A stretch of 64,000 bases of DNA from Arabiibacter massiliensis (GCF_900169505.1 NZ_LT827021.1:3255400-3319399), one strand, 5' to 3'; positions 1 through 11,491 are shown, counted from the first letter of the stretch. The notes: generated by a model from the letters alone, not told the origin. A program made the numbers and translations.

Positions 1-626
1 CGCACCGTTGCGTCGGGGTCGTCGGTGCTCCTCGCAGGATCCGTTTTCATGGGCGTCACGTTATCGTATTCGCTGTAATAAGCGCCCGTGCCGCGCTTCG
101 TCGGATCCCAGGAAAGCGCCTCGAGCCACTTCTGCGGCTCGTCGCCCATCCTGAACTCCTCGTAGGTTTGCCGGTAAAGCTGTCCACGGCTCGTGGTGGC
201 CTGCACGCGCACGATGCCCTCGCCCTGCACGCTGAACAGGCAGCCCGTGTAGCATCCTTCCGTGGCGTAGAAGTCTTTGGACGCCAGCTCGCCGAGGCTG
301 CGCTCAAACACGATGGAGCCGTCCTCGGCGGGCTCGAGCGGCTCGCCGGTTGTCGCCGCGTAGGCGAGGAGGGAGAATCCTGCTCGCGCGGGCGGCTCGG
401 GCTGCGCGTCGCGGCCGACATCGTCGGACGGCAGCGCGAGGGTCAGCCCCGCCGCGACCATGACGACCGCGAGGCAGGCGGCGGCCGCCAGCTTCCAGCG
501 GGCGCGCGGCTTGGCGGGCGCGGGTTCGGCGGCGACGAACGCGAGCGTCCTTCGCTTGAGGTCCTCGGTGACCTCGACGCCTTGGTGGGCCTTCCGGTAG
601 GCGTCGCGGAAGTCGGATTCACGCAT
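1..626 (-). CDS. Membrane-anchored partner (putative anti-sigma factor) of the ECF sigma factor, partial
   Basis: The reading frame starts at ATG 626-624, overlaps the end of the sigma gene by 8 bp and runs off the left edge of the window, so the C-terminus is missing. About 45 charged N-terminal residues precede one hydrophobic segment (about residues 46-68, rich in A/V/L), followed by an exported-looking domain of at least 140 residues containing two close cysteines (CYTGC). A gene translationally coupled behind an ECF sigma factor with a cytoplasmic head, one membrane pass and an outer domain is the usual layout of an anti-sigma factor or of a sigma-controlled envelope protein. No zinc-binding HxxxCxxC motif is visible in the head, so the anti-sigma role is inferred from position and topology only. 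Confidence 0.6.
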   Translation of the reverse strand, partial: MRESDFRDAYRKAHQGVEVTEDLKRRTLAFVAAEPAPAKPRARWKLAAAACLAVVMVAAGLTLALPSDDVGRDAQPEPPARAGFSLLAYAATTGEPLEPAEDGSIVFERSLGELASKDFYATEGCYTGCLFSVQGEGIVRVQATTSRGQLYRQTYEEFRMGDEPQKWLEALSWDPTKRGTGAYYSEYDNVTPMKTDPARSTDDPDATV

Positions 627-1116
627 CGCGGCCTCCTTCCAGCATGATCTTGAGCGTCTTGCGCGCGCGGTGCAGATGCGACCTGACGGTGGCCGGGCGC
701 TCGCCGGTGATCCGCGCGACCTCCTCGGTGGAATACCCTTCGAAGTAGAAGAGGTGCAGGGCGGTCTGCTGCCGCGCGGGCAGCTGGGCGACGGCGCGCC
801 GCAACTCGTCGGCCTCGTCGTCGGGCAGGCCGCCTCGGCCCTCCACGGCGATGGCCTCGTCGAACGCGGTCCGGGGGTGCTTGCGCGCCTCGCGGTGCCA
901 GTCGTTGCAGCAGTTCACGGTCACGCGGAGCAGCCAGGCTCTCAGGTGCTCCTCGCTCTCGAGCTTCGGGGCGCTCTGATGGAGGCGCAGAAAGACGTTT
1001 TGGAACACGTCCTCCGCGTCGGCGCGACTTCCGGTCCTGCAAAGCGCCAGGTGCAAGACGGCGTTGCCGCAGGAGTCGATGGCCGCGGCGACGTCCGCGA
1101 GGGGGGCTTTCCTCAT
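619..1116 (-). CDS. RNA polymerase sigma-70 factor, ECF subfamily
   Basis: 165 residues, the normal size for an ECF sigma factor. Region 2 lies at about residues 22-85 with the DAEDVFQNVFLRL core and a region 2.4-like helix (LRAWLLRVTVNCCNDWHR). Region 4 lies at about residues 105-160 with LPARQQTALHLFYFEGYSTEEVA followed by a helix-turn-helix (ERPATVRSHLHRARKTL). It should direct RNA polymerase to a small envelope-related regulon. The gene begins 4 bp after the upstream lipoprotein gene and overlaps the downstream membrane protein gene by 8 bp, so the three are one transcription unit. No other sigma gene is nearby. Confidence 0.9.
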   Translation of the reverse strand: MRKAPLADVAAAIDSCGNAVLHLALCRTGSRADAEDVFQNVFLRLHQSAPKLESEEHLRAWLLRVTVNCCNDWHREARKHPRTAFDEAIAVEGRGGLPDDEADELRRAVAQLPARQQTALHLFYFEGYSTEEVARITGERPATVRSHLHRARKTLKIMLEGGRDA

Positions 1117-1120
1117 GCGC

Positions 1121-1660
1121 TCAGCGAAGGGTCACGTACGTCGCGTACGTCTCGCGCTGATCCGGCACCTCTTCGCCCCGCTGGTCCTCCATCGGCTGGA
1201 TCAGCCAGACGGACGTGCCCTCGATCGCAGCGGAAGGGCCGAGCCTCAGCGTGCGGAACATCCCCTGCGGACCCCAGTCATCCGAGTAGCAGGCGACGGT
1301 GAACAGGCCATAGCCGTCGCGCACGACGTTGACGGCGTCTCCGACCCACGTTGCGCCGGGGGCGGGGCTTTCCTCGCCGACGGCGAACGAGCATTCGGAC
1401 GCGAGCGGTTCGGGCAGCGTCACCGTGTAGCTCTGCATGTCGAAGGATGCGGTCTGCGGTTCTGCGGGCTCGCTTGCGGGTTCGGGCTCCGTCGCTGCGG
1501 ACGGCTCGCTTTCCGGCTCGGTCGCAGCTGGCTGCTCGCTCGCCACGGGTTCGGGCGCTTCCCCCGGCGTTTCGGCGGCGCACCCTGCGGCGAGGCACAA
1601 GGCCAGTCCCGCCGCGCAAAGCAAGGCGAGCAAACGTGCACGTGCGTGATGGTTTCTCAT
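1121..1660 (-). CDS. Predicted lipoprotein, first gene of the sigma factor operon
   Basis: 179 residues starting at ATG 1660-1658, behind a strong GGAGG ribosome site; a longer in-frame extension upstream has no such site. The first 23 residues form a lipoprotein signal with lipobox LAAGC, followed by about 45 residues of low-complexity linker (E/P/A/S repeats) and a globular domain of about 110 residues with no family I recognise. The protein is expected on the outer face of the membrane. Being first in the operon with the ECF sigma factor, it may be sensor, target or effector of that regulon; the sequence does not decide. Confidence 0.75.
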   Translation of the reverse strand: MRNHHARARLLALLCAAGLALCLAAGCAAETPGEAPEPVASEQPAATEPESEPSAATEPEPASEPAEPQTASFDMQSYTVTLPEPLASECSFAVGEESPAPGATWVGDAVNVVRDGYGLFTVACYSDDWGPQGMFRTLRLGPSAAIEGTSVWLIQPMEDQRGEEVPDQRETYATYVTLR

Positions 1661-1755
1661 GGTTTCCAACCTCCTCACCTGATGATACGGAATTCCGGGC
1701 CGAATTGTTGCAGGGGATGGCGAAGTTCTTCCGACGCCTGTCGTTCCGGCGCGGC

Positions 1756-1811
1756 ATTGTCGACCGAAACACACGCCACAGGGGGCTCATGCGTGTGTTT
1801 CGGTCGACAAT
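1756..1811. repeat. Perfect 21-bp inverted repeat with 14-nt loop
   Basis: Arms 1756-1776 and 1791-1811 are exact reverse complements around a 14-nt loop (key core GTCGACCGAAACACACGC). It lies in the gap between the queH stop (1818) and the start of the lipoprotein-sigma operon (1660). No T-run follows on either strand, so it is not a standard intrinsic terminator. It could be a Rho-independent-like pause, an operator or an intergenic mobile palindrome. Confidence 0.85.
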
Positions 1812-1817
1812 AGGGTC

Positions 1818-2549
1818 TCAGTCGCGCTTCTGCTCGCGGAGGGCGCGCAGGGCGGCGCGCTTGCGGGCCTGCTTCTCGGCGTAGGCCGCTCGCTCGGCGC
1901 GTTTGGCGGCGCGGGCGGCCTCCTCGGCGGCGCGCTCCTCGGCATGCGCGGCGGCCTCGGCCTCGCGCTCGGCGGCGCGCGCCCGCTTGCGCTCGGCTCG
2001 TTCGGCAGCGGCCTCGGCCGCGGAGAAGCGGCAGCCGCAGTAGTTCTGCCGGTACATGCTTAGCCTCCGGCTGCGGCGCGTGGCCTCCTCGTAGTACGGC
2101 CGGTAATCCTCGAACAAGGCGGCCACACCCGCACCTGCGGCGGCGCGCTCCAGCTCCTCGCGGATGGCCTCGGTGTACTGGTAGGGGCTCACCGAGAGCG
2201 TGGTGCCCACGGCGTCGAAGCCCCGCTCGGCGGCGACACGCGCGGCCTCCTCGAACCGCAGGCGATAGCAGGCGCGGCAGCGTTGCTCGCGCGCTGCGGG
2301 ATCGCCGTCGCACAGCCCGAAGCGTCCGGCCGCGCCCTCCCACGCATCCGGCGCGTAGGGGCCCTCGACCACGGGCAGCCCCTCGCTCTCGGCCCAGGCG
2401 GCGAGCGTGTCTCGCCGGCGCGCGTACTCCTCGGCCGGCGCGATGTTCGAGTTCGCATAGTATATGGTCAGGTCGTGTCCGGCCGCGCGCAGGATGCGCG
2501 TCGGCTCGAGCGAGCACGGTCCGCAGCAGGCATGAAGTAGCAATTTCAT
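1818..2549 (-). CDS. queH: Epoxyqueuosine reductase QueH
   Basis: 243 residues. The N-terminus MKLLLHACCGPCS, with the adjacent-cysteine pair, and the later CRAC and YCGC cysteines (about residues 90 and 180) are the signature of QueH (formerly DUF208), an iron-sulfur enzyme that performs the last step of queuosine synthesis in bacteria lacking QueG. The last 55 residues are an Ala/Arg/Glu-rich helical tail not needed in the core family. An AAGGAG site sits 13 nt upstream of ATG 2549-2547. tgt, which inserts the precursor base into tRNA, lies about 1 kb away on the other strand, which supports the function. Confidence 0.9.
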   Translation of the reverse strand: MKLLLHACCGPCSLEPTRILRAAGHDLTIYYANSNIAPAEEYARRRDTLAAWAESEGLPVVEGPYAPDAWEGAAGRFGLCDGDPAAREQRCRACYRLRFEEAARVAAERGFDAVGTTLSVSPYQYTEAIREELERAAAGAGVAALFEDYRPYYEEATRRSRRLSMYRQNYCGCRFSAAEAAAERAERKRARAAEREAEAAAHAEERAAEEAARAAKRAERAAYAEKQARKRAALRALREQKRD

Positions 2550-2630
2550 CGGGTTTCGCACGCTCCTTCGCATCCATCGTATACTACCACGTCGAACAAA
2601 ACGCATGCCGACGAACAGAAGGACGACGCA

Positions 2631-4654
<2,024 letters not shown>

Positions 4655-4814
4655 GCCTCTGCCGGAACGGGACGTCGACCCCGTCCCGTTGTCCCCTGAT
4701 TTGGAACACGGAGTGTCCGCAATCGGAGTTTTGTGGCACAATAGGACAGTTGACGTGCCGGAAGCCTCCGCGCGTCGCGAGAGACACCGAATAATGAGCG
4801 AGGGAGAAATCTCC

Positions 4815-7448
4815 ATGGCGACAGCCCAGAAACCGAAGAAGAAGCCGAGCCGCACCACGGACCGGCGCAACGTCTGGCTCCTCATCATCACGACCCTGCT
4901 GGTCATCGGGTCCGTGATCATGTTCACGCCGCCGCAGGAGAAGATCAACCAGGGCCTGGACATCCAGGGCGGCCTGTCGGTGGTGCTCACGGCGAAGGGT
5001 GCGGACGGCGCCCAGGTCACGGGCGAGGACATGGAGAAGAGCCGCGCCATCATCGAGAGCCGCGTGAACGCGCTCGGCGCCTCGGAGGCCGTGGTGCAGG
5101 TGCAGGGCGCCGACCAGATCCTCGTACAGATCCCCGGCCTCACGAACACCGAGGATGCGCTCAACACCATCGGCAAGACCGGCAAGCTGGAGTTCGCCCG
5201 CCTCGACTCGTTCACCGACGAGGACGCGAAGACCAAGATCGACAACGGCCAGGCCACCGGCGAGGGCGTCATCACCGACGAGTTCGGCAACTCGCTGCCC
5301 TCGGGCACCACCGAGCACCTCAAGGTGGAGGACGGCACGTACACGCCGCTCGTCACGGGCGCCAACATCACTAACGTGAGCATCGGCAAGCCCTCCGAGA
5401 CGGCCACCGACTACGCCGTGAACCTCAAGCTCGACGCCGAGGGCACCGCCGCGTTCGCCGAGGCCTCGAAGGAGCTCGTGGGCGAGCACGGCAAGATCGT
5501 CATCATCCTGGACAACGAGGTGCAGCAGGCCCCCGCCATCCAGGATGAGATCCTGAACGGCGACGTGCAGATCACCGGCGGCTACACGCTCGACGAGGCC
5601 AAGGCGCTCCAGACGGTGCTCGAAAGCGGCTCGCTTCCCGTGAGCTTCGAATACGCGCAGAGCCAGACCGTCGGCCCGACGCTCGGCCAGGACGCGCTGG
5701 CATCCGGCGTGCTGGTGGCGCTCATCGGCCTGGCCGTGGTCATGCTCTACCTTTTGTTCTTCTATCGTGGCCTCGGCCTCATCACCGCGGCGGCCATGAT
5801 GATCTTCGCGGTGCTCTATCTGGGCATCCTGGCGACGCTTTCCGCGTTCGGCCTGTTCAGCCTGTCGCTCGCGGGCATCGCGGGCATCGTGCTCACCATC
5901 GGCATGGCGGCCGACTCCTCCATCCTCACCATGGAGCGCTTCCGCGAGGAGATACGCATGGGACGCAGCGTGCGCGCCGCGTCCATCACCGGCGTCAAGC
6001 ACGCCATCATCACCTCGGTGGACGCCGACCTCGTCACGCTGGTGTCGGCGCTGTCGCTGTTCTTCCTGGCCAGCGCCTCGGTCAAGGGCTTCGGATTGAC
6101 GCTCGCGCTCGGCATCGTGTGCGACATCGCCATGATGCTCCTGTTCAAGGCGCCGCTCATCCGCGTGCTCGCGCCGAAGGTGATCGCGCGCCATCCCGGC
6201 TTCTGGGGCGTGAAGGACAGCATCGCCGCCTCGAAGGACTACGCGGCCCTCGCGGCTGCCGAGGGCACGAGCGCCGCGGCCGCCGAGGCGGGCGAGGCCA
6301 TCAACGCCTCCGAGTCCTCCCAGGTGGCCGAGGCGCGCGACGGGGCCGAGGGCGCCTCGGCCGCGAAGGCGGCGCGCAAGCCGCGCGGCAAGTTCATCAA
6401 GCACGACATCAACTTCCTCGGGTACCGCCGCGTGTTCCTCACCGTGGCCGCCGTGCTCGTGTGCGTGTCGCTGGCCATCGTGGGCGTGAAGGGGCTCAAC
6501 TTCGGCATCGAGTTCGTGGGCGGCACGTCGGTGTCGTTCCACGGCACGGGGGACGTGACCACCGAGCAGATGCGCGCCGCCTTCGACGAGGCGGGCGAGC
6601 CCGACGCCGTCATCCAGACCACCAACGCCGACGGCGACGAGGGCTTCCTCGTGCGCACCACCACCACGAGCGCCGAGGAGGCCACCTCGCGCGCCAACGA
6701 CGTGGCCGATAAGCTGGGCCTTTCCACCGACAGCTTCGAGGTGACCACCATCGGGCCCGACTGGGGCGCGAGCGTCATCCAGTCGTCGCTCATCGCGTTT
6801 CTGGTGTCCATCGTGCTCATCATCATCTACATCGCCATCCGCTTCGAGTATAAGATGGGCGTCACCGCCATCGTGGCGCTGCTGCACGACCTGGTGCTGG
6901 TCATGGGCATCTACGCGCTCGTGGGCCGCGAGGTGAACCCCAACACCATCGCCGCGCTGCTCACCATCTTGGGCTACTCGCTCTACGACACCGTGGTGGT
7001 GTTCCACCGCATCAACGACAACATGCAGTCCGACGACATCAAGTGCACGTTCATGACGATGGCGAACCACTCCATCAACCAGGTGCTCGTGCGCACCATC
7101 AACACCACCCTGACCTCGCTCATCCCGGTGCTGGCCATGCTCTTGTTCGGCGGCGAGACGCTCAAGGACTTCGCCTTCGCCATGGTCATCGGCCTGGTGT
7201 GCGGCTCGTACTCGTCCATCGCGGTGGCGAGCCCGCTCTACGCCATGTGGAAGACGCGCGAGCCCCATTACGCGAAGCTCGTGAAGAAGTTCGGGCCCGA
7301 GGTCGGCCGCTTCCAGTTCGGCAACCCCAACGCCATGGCGAGCGCCCAGTCTTCGAAGAAGGCCGTGAAGGCCGCCGCGGCCAAGCAGGCGCCGGCGAAG
7401 CCCGCCAAGGGCAAGCGCGCAGGCGGCAAGCGCCCCAACAAGAAGTAG
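4815..7448 (+). CDS. secDF: Protein translocase subunit SecD-SecF fusion
   Basis: 877 residues encoding SecD and SecF as one chain. The SecD half starts with one membrane helix (about 20-40), then a periplasmic domain beginning INQGLDIQGG, and five helices ending with GMAADSSILTMERFREE, the canonical SecD TM motif. A charged Ala-rich linker (about residues 475-530) leads to SecF, with its first helix at VFLTVAAVLVCVS, the NFGIEFVGGTSV motif and TVVVFHRINDN. The tail is Lys/Ala-rich. The complex uses the proton gradient to pull preproteins out after SecYEG. The start ATG 4815 has a GGGAGA site; an upstream in-frame ATG at 4794 is less well placed. Confidence 0.95.
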   Translation: MATAQKPKKKPSRTTDRRNVWLLIITTLLVIGSVIMFTPPQEKINQGLDIQGGLSVVLTAKGADGAQVTGEDMEKSRAIIESRVNALGASEAVVQVQGADQILVQIPGLTNTEDALNTIGKTGKLEFARLDSFTDEDAKTKIDNGQATGEGVITDEFGNSLPSGTTEHLKVEDGTYTPLVTGANITNVSIGKPSETATDYAVNLKLDAEGTAAFAEASKELVGEHGKIVIILDNEVQQAPAIQDEILNGDVQITGGYTLDEAKALQTVLESGSLPVSFEYAQSQTVGPTLGQDALASGVLVALIGLAVVMLYLLFFYRGLGLITAAAMMIFAVLYLGILATLSAFGLFSLSLAGIAGIVLTIGMAADSSILTMERFREEIRMGRSVRAASITGVKHAIITSVDADLVTLVSALSLFFLASASVKGFGLTLALGIVCDIAMMLLFKAPLIRVLAPKVIARHPGFWGVKDSIAASKDYAALAAAEGTSAAAAEAGEAINASESSQVAEARDGAEGASAAKAARKPRGKFIKHDINFLGYRRVFLTVAAVLVCVSLAIVGVKGLNFGIEFVGGTSVSFHGTGDVTTEQMRAAFDEAGEPDAVIQTTNADGDEGFLVRTTTTSAEEATSRANDVADKLGLSTDSFEVTTIGPDWGASVIQSSLIAFLVSIVLIIIYIAIRFEYKMGVTAIVALLHDLVLVMGIYALVGREVNPNTIAALLTILGYSLYDTVVVFHRINDNMQSDDIKCTFMTMANHSINQVLVRTINTTLTSLIPVLAMLLFGGETLKDFAFAMVIGLVCGSYSSIAVASPLYAMWKTREPHYAKLVKKFGPEVGRFQFGNPNAMASAQSSKKAVKAAAAKQAPAKPAKGKRAGGKRPNKK

Positions 7449-7455
7449 CCCGTCG

Positions 7456-7488
7456 GCGGCCCCGGAGTTCCCGGGGCCGCCGCTTTTC
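7456..7488 (+). terminator. Intrinsic terminator after secDF
   Basis: Eleven-bp GC stem 7456-7466/7472-7482 with a 5-nt loop followed by GCTTTT, 8 bp downstream of the secDF stop. Confidence 0.85.
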
Positions 7489-7629
7489 ACGGCGCGCTTC
7501 GGCCCGTTCGCCGCGCGCCCAATTCCGGCGTTGTGGACGTCGAACGCGGCCGTTTGCGATACACTACGGTTCATGAGGTTTCATGTTCGCGTTTGATGTT
7601 TGAGGTTACCGGGAAGGTTGGTGGTCCAC

Positions 7630-9702
7630 ATGGCAGCTCCTGCTACCGAACACGTGCGAAACATCGTGCTGGTCGGCCAAGACGGCGCCGGCAAGACATC
7701 GCTCGCCGAGGCGATGCTGCACGTCTCCGGCCGTACGCCCCGCATGGGCACGACGCACGACGGGAAATCCTACCTCGACTACGACGAGGAGGAGATCCGG
7801 CGCAAGTTCACCATCGGCACGTCCATCGCCCCCATCCCCTACAAGGACTACAAGATCAATTTGCTGGACACCTCCGGCCATCCCGACTTCATCGGCGACA
7901 CGCTGGCCACCATGCAGGCGGCCGAGATGGCGCTCTTTGTGGTGGACGCCGTGGCGGGCCCGCAGGTCATGACCACGAAGCTGTGGCGGGCGGCCGAGGA
8001 CATGCGCCTGTCGCGCGCCGTGTTCATCAACCACATCGACCGCGAGAACGCCGACTTCGACACGGCCATGGCGCTGCTGCACGCGCGCTTCGGCTCGCGC
8101 CTGGGGCCGGTGACCATCCCCATCGGCGTCGACAAGGATTTCCAGGGCGTCATCGACATCATCCGCATGAAGGCCCGCTACTTCGACAAGGGCAGCGAGC
8201 AGGAGCGCATCGAGGACATCCCGGCCGACTACGCCGACGCCGCCCAGGCCGCGCGCGACAAGCTGTGCGATCTGGTGGCCGAGGCCGACGACGAGCTGAT
8301 GATGAAGTACCTCGACGGCGAGGAGCAGCTCACGCAGGAGGAGCTCGAGCAGCTGCTCGACAAGGCCATCGCCCAGGAGCTGTTCATCCCCGTGTTCGTG
8401 GGCTCCACCATCATCGAGCAGGGCATCCAGGGCGTCATGGAGGACATCGCCACCTACTTCCCGCACCCGCGCCACCACGGCCGCTTCCGCCTGGCCAACG
8501 GCGAGGAGACGCTGGTGGACGAGAGCGGCGAGCCGGCCGCGTTCGTGTTCAAGACCGTGTCCGACCCGTTCGTGGGGCGCCTGAGCTTCGTGAAGGTGAT
8601 CTCGGGCATCCTCGAGCCGGGCATGGAGCTGGTGAACGCGCGCACGGGCAAGAAGGACCGCCTGGGGCACCTCTACGTGATGATGGGCAAGGAGGCCACC
8701 GACGTGAAGAGCGCCAAGGCCGGCGATATCATCGTGGTGCCCAAGCTTACCGACACGCGCGCCGGCGACACGCTGTCGAAGTCCGGCGACGTGGCCATCG
8801 ACCCGCTGCCGCTGCCCGTGCCGCAGTACCCCGTGGCCATCGAGGCCGTCAACAAGAAGGACGAGGACAAGCTGGGCACGTTCCTGTCGCGCGCGGTGGA
8901 GAACGATCCCACCCTGCGCGTGAGCCGCAGCGAGGAGACGCACCAGACCGTGATCACCGCCATGGGCGAGGCCCAGGTGGAGACGCTGCTCGCGCGCCTC
9001 AAGGAGCAGACGGGCGTCGAGGCGAAGCTCGTGGCCGTGCGCATCCCGTACCGCGAGACCATCCGCAAGAAGGCCGAGGCGCAGGGCCGCCACAAGAAGC
9101 AGACGGGCGGCGCCGGCCAGTTCGGCGACTGCTGGCTGCGCCTGGAGCCCAACCCCGGCGCGGGCTACGAGTTCATCGACGAGATCGTGGGCGGCAAGAT
9201 CCCGCGCGGCTACCTGCCGGCCATCGACAAGGGCGTGCAGGATGCCATGGCCGAGGGCTTCTTGGCGGGATACCCCATGGAGGACATCAAGTGCGCCGTG
9301 TACGACGGTTCGTACCATGCGGTCGACTCCAACGAGATGGCGTTCAAGACGGCCGCGCGCATCGGCTTCCGCGCCGCGTGCGAGAAGGCCGATCCCATCC
9401 TGCTCGAGCCGATGGCCAACCTCAACGTCACGGTGGGCGAGGACTACGCCGGCGCCGTGATGGGCGACATCTCCACGAGGCGCGGCCGCATCGTGGGCAC
9501 CGACTCCAACGACGCGGGCGAGACGGTCATCATGGTGCGCGTGCCCTACGCCGAGGTGGTCACCTATACCAAGGACCTGCGTTCCATCACGCGCGGCTCG
9601 GGCAGCTACACCATCGAGCTCGAGGGCTACGACCCCGCGCCGGCCGACGTGACCAAGAAGCTGGTGGAAGCCTACCAAGCCGCACGCGCCGCCGGCAATT
9701 AA
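7630..9702 (+). CDS. Elongation factor G-like translational GTPase (EF-G paralogue)
   Basis: 690 residues with the five-domain EF-G layout. The G domain has P-loop GQDGAGKTS, G3 DTSGHPDF and G4 NHID in place of the usual NKxD; the later domains align with EF-G (for example FLSRAVENDPTLRV in domain III and GGAGQFGDCWLRLEP in domain IV). This departs from canonical FusA and matches the actinobacterial EF-G-like group whose role in translation is unclear. The start is chosen at ATG 7630; TTG 7600 is in frame and possible. The canonical fusA is not in this window, although a tuf cluster lies at 45135. Confidence 0.85.
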   Translation: MAAPATEHVRNIVLVGQDGAGKTSLAEAMLHVSGRTPRMGTTHDGKSYLDYDEEEIRRKFTIGTSIAPIPYKDYKINLLDTSGHPDFIGDTLATMQAAEMALFVVDAVAGPQVMTTKLWRAAEDMRLSRAVFINHIDRENADFDTAMALLHARFGSRLGPVTIPIGVDKDFQGVIDIIRMKARYFDKGSEQERIEDIPADYADAAQAARDKLCDLVAEADDELMMKYLDGEEQLTQEELEQLLDKAIAQELFIPVFVGSTIIEQGIQGVMEDIATYFPHPRHHGRFRLANGEETLVDESGEPAAFVFKTVSDPFVGRLSFVKVISGILEPGMELVNARTGKKDRLGHLYVMMGKEATDVKSAKAGDIIVVPKLTDTRAGDTLSKSGDVAIDPLPLPVPQYPVAIEAVNKKDEDKLGTFLSRAVENDPTLRVSRSEETHQTVITAMGEAQVETLLARLKEQTGVEAKLVAVRIPYRETIRKKAEAQGRHKKQTGGAGQFGDCWLRLEPNPGAGYEFIDEIVGGKIPRGYLPAIDKGVQDAMAEGFLAGYPMEDIKCAVYDGSYHAVDSNEMAFKTAARIGFRAACEKADPILLEPMANLNVTVGEDYAGAVMGDISTRRGRIVGTDSNDAGETVIMVRVPYAEVVTYTKDLRSITRGSGSYTIELEGYDPAPADVTKKLVEAYQAARAAGN

Positions 9703-9780
9703 CCCGGGGACAGGGCGCCTCCTTTCGGTATAATGGAACCGAATCGATAGGATTTGGTTTCCAGCGGAAAGCGAGGCGCC

Positions 9781-11490
9781 ATGGCCCTCATCGGCATCGA
9801 TCTCGGTACCACCAACAGCCTGGCGGCGGCGTTCGTCGACGGCGAGAGCGTGCTCATCCCCAACCGGTTCGGCGAGTTCCTCACGCCCAGCGTGGTGCAT
9901 GTGGACTCCCAGAACCAGGTAACGGTGGGCAAGTTGGCCAAGGAGCGGCTCATCTCGCAGCCCGAGCGCACTGCGTCGCTGTTCAAGCGCCTGATGGGGA
10001 CCGATGCAACCGTGAAGCTCGGCAGGAGGAAGTTCACTCCCGCCGAGCTTTCCTCTTTGGTGATCAGGCAGCTGTGCGCCGATGCCGAGGCGTTTTTGGG
10101 CGAGCCGGTGGAGGAGGCGGTGGTCAGCGTGCCGGCGTACTTCGACGTGGCGCAGCGCGCGGCCACCAAGCAGGCGGGCGCGCTTGCGGGCGTGCGGGTG
10201 GAGCGCCTGGTGAACGAGCCCTCGGCGGCGGCCCTCTCCGTCCACGAGCAGGGGGTGGACGAGGCGTTCGTGGTGTTCGACTTCGGCGGCGGCACGCTGG
10301 ACGTGTCGGTGGTGGACTGCTTCGACAACGTCGTGGGCATCAGCGCGGTGTCGGGCGACAACCGCCTGGGCGGCAGCGACTTCGACCGCATCATCGCGAG
10401 CCTGCTGTGCCGGGAGAACGGCGCGTCCTTCGACGAGCTGGACCGCTGCGCCCAGGAGAGCGTCCTGCGCACGGCGGAGCGGGCCAAGCGCGCGCTGCAG
10501 GTTAGCGACGTGGCGGAGGTGCGAAGCCCCCTCCCGCAGCTGCCCCGGCCGGCGACGCTTACGAACGCGTTGCTGTTCAAGCTTGCCGACGGCCTGTTCG
10601 ACCGCATGAAGAAGCCCATCAAGCAGGCCGTGTACGATTCCGACATCCCCAGCGAGGATATATCCAAGGTGGTGCTGGTGGGAGGGTCGTGCCACATGCC
10701 CATCGTGCGAAGCTACCTGGCCGAGCTGCTGAACGTGGGCGTGACCGACGACGGCGACTGCGACGTGGCGGTGGCGCGCGGGCTGGGCGCCTACGTGGGC
10801 ATCAAGCAGCGCGCAAGCGAAGTACGCGACATCGTGCTCACCGACATCTGCCCCTTCTCGCTCAGCACGGCGGTGAGCAACCCGGACCCGCCGTATTACG
10901 AGCTGGCCTCGGTGCTCATCCCACGCAACACCATCCTTCCCTCGAGCGCCACCAACCGGTACTCGGCGACGGTGCCGGGCCAGAAGGGCATCCGCATCGC
11001 GGTGTACCAAGGCGAGGGCGTCTACGCCAAGGACAACGCGAAGCTTACCGAGTTCGAGGTGAAGATACCCGTGAACCGCAAGGAATGCGAGGCGATGGAG
11101 CTTACGTACACCTACGACATCAACGCCATCCTGGCTGTGGAGGCGAAGGTGCTTTCCACGGGGAAGGTGACGCGGCTCGTGTACGCAGGTGACGGGTGGT
11201 CGGCTGACAAGCGGGCCGTGGCGCGCATCGACTCCGTGAAGCTGGCGGTGGCCAGCGACTCCCGTACGCTCGACCACGACTGCCTGGTGGAGCGCGCGCT
11301 GCGCATGGCGGCCGAGAGCGACGAGGAGACGCGCGACTACCTGGTGGGGCTGCTCGCCCAGTACGAGCGCGTCGCGAGATCGAACAGCGCGCGCATCTTC
11401 TCCCAGAAAACCCGCGAGTTCGGCGAGATCCTCGACCTCATCGACTCCATGAAGGAGAGCGACGGCATCTTCTGGAAGTGGGAGGAATAG
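9781..11490 (+). CDS. Hsp70 family protein (DnaK-like)
   Basis: 569 residues. The ATPase domain shows phosphate-1 GIDLGTTNS, phosphate-2 VVFDFGGGTLDVSVV and adenosine motif VVLVGGSCHMP. The substrate-binding region is shorter than in DnaK (about 190 residues after the ATPase), and no EEVD-like tail is seen. ATG 9781 follows a GCGAGG site. The next gene, a membrane J-domain protein, starts 1 bp after the stop, so the pair is an operon. It is a specialised chaperone, not housekeeping DnaK, which is usually with grpE and dnaJ. Confidence 0.9.
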   Translation: MALIGIDLGTTNSLAAAFVDGESVLIPNRFGEFLTPSVVHVDSQNQVTVGKLAKERLISQPERTASLFKRLMGTDATVKLGRRKFTPAELSSLVIRQLCADAEAFLGEPVEEAVVSVPAYFDVAQRAATKQAGALAGVRVERLVNEPSAAALSVHEQGVDEAFVVFDFGGGTLDVSVVDCFDNVVGISAVSGDNRLGGSDFDRIIASLLCRENGASFDELDRCAQESVLRTAERAKRALQVSDVAEVRSPLPQLPRPATLTNALLFKLADGLFDRMKKPIKQAVYDSDIPSEDISKVVLVGGSCHMPIVRSYLAELLNVGVTDDGDCDVAVARGLGAYVGIKQRASEVRDIVLTDICPFSLSTAVSNPDPPYYELASVLIPRNTILPSSATNRYSATVPGQKGIRIAVYQGEGVYAKDNAKLTEFEVKIPVNRKECEAMELTYTYDINAILAVEAKVLSTGKVTRLVYAGDGWSADKRAVARIDSVKLAVASDSRTLDHDCLVERALRMAAESDEETRDYLVGLLAQYERVARSNSARIFSQKTREFGEILDLIDSMKESDGIFWKWEE

Positions 11491-11491
11491 C

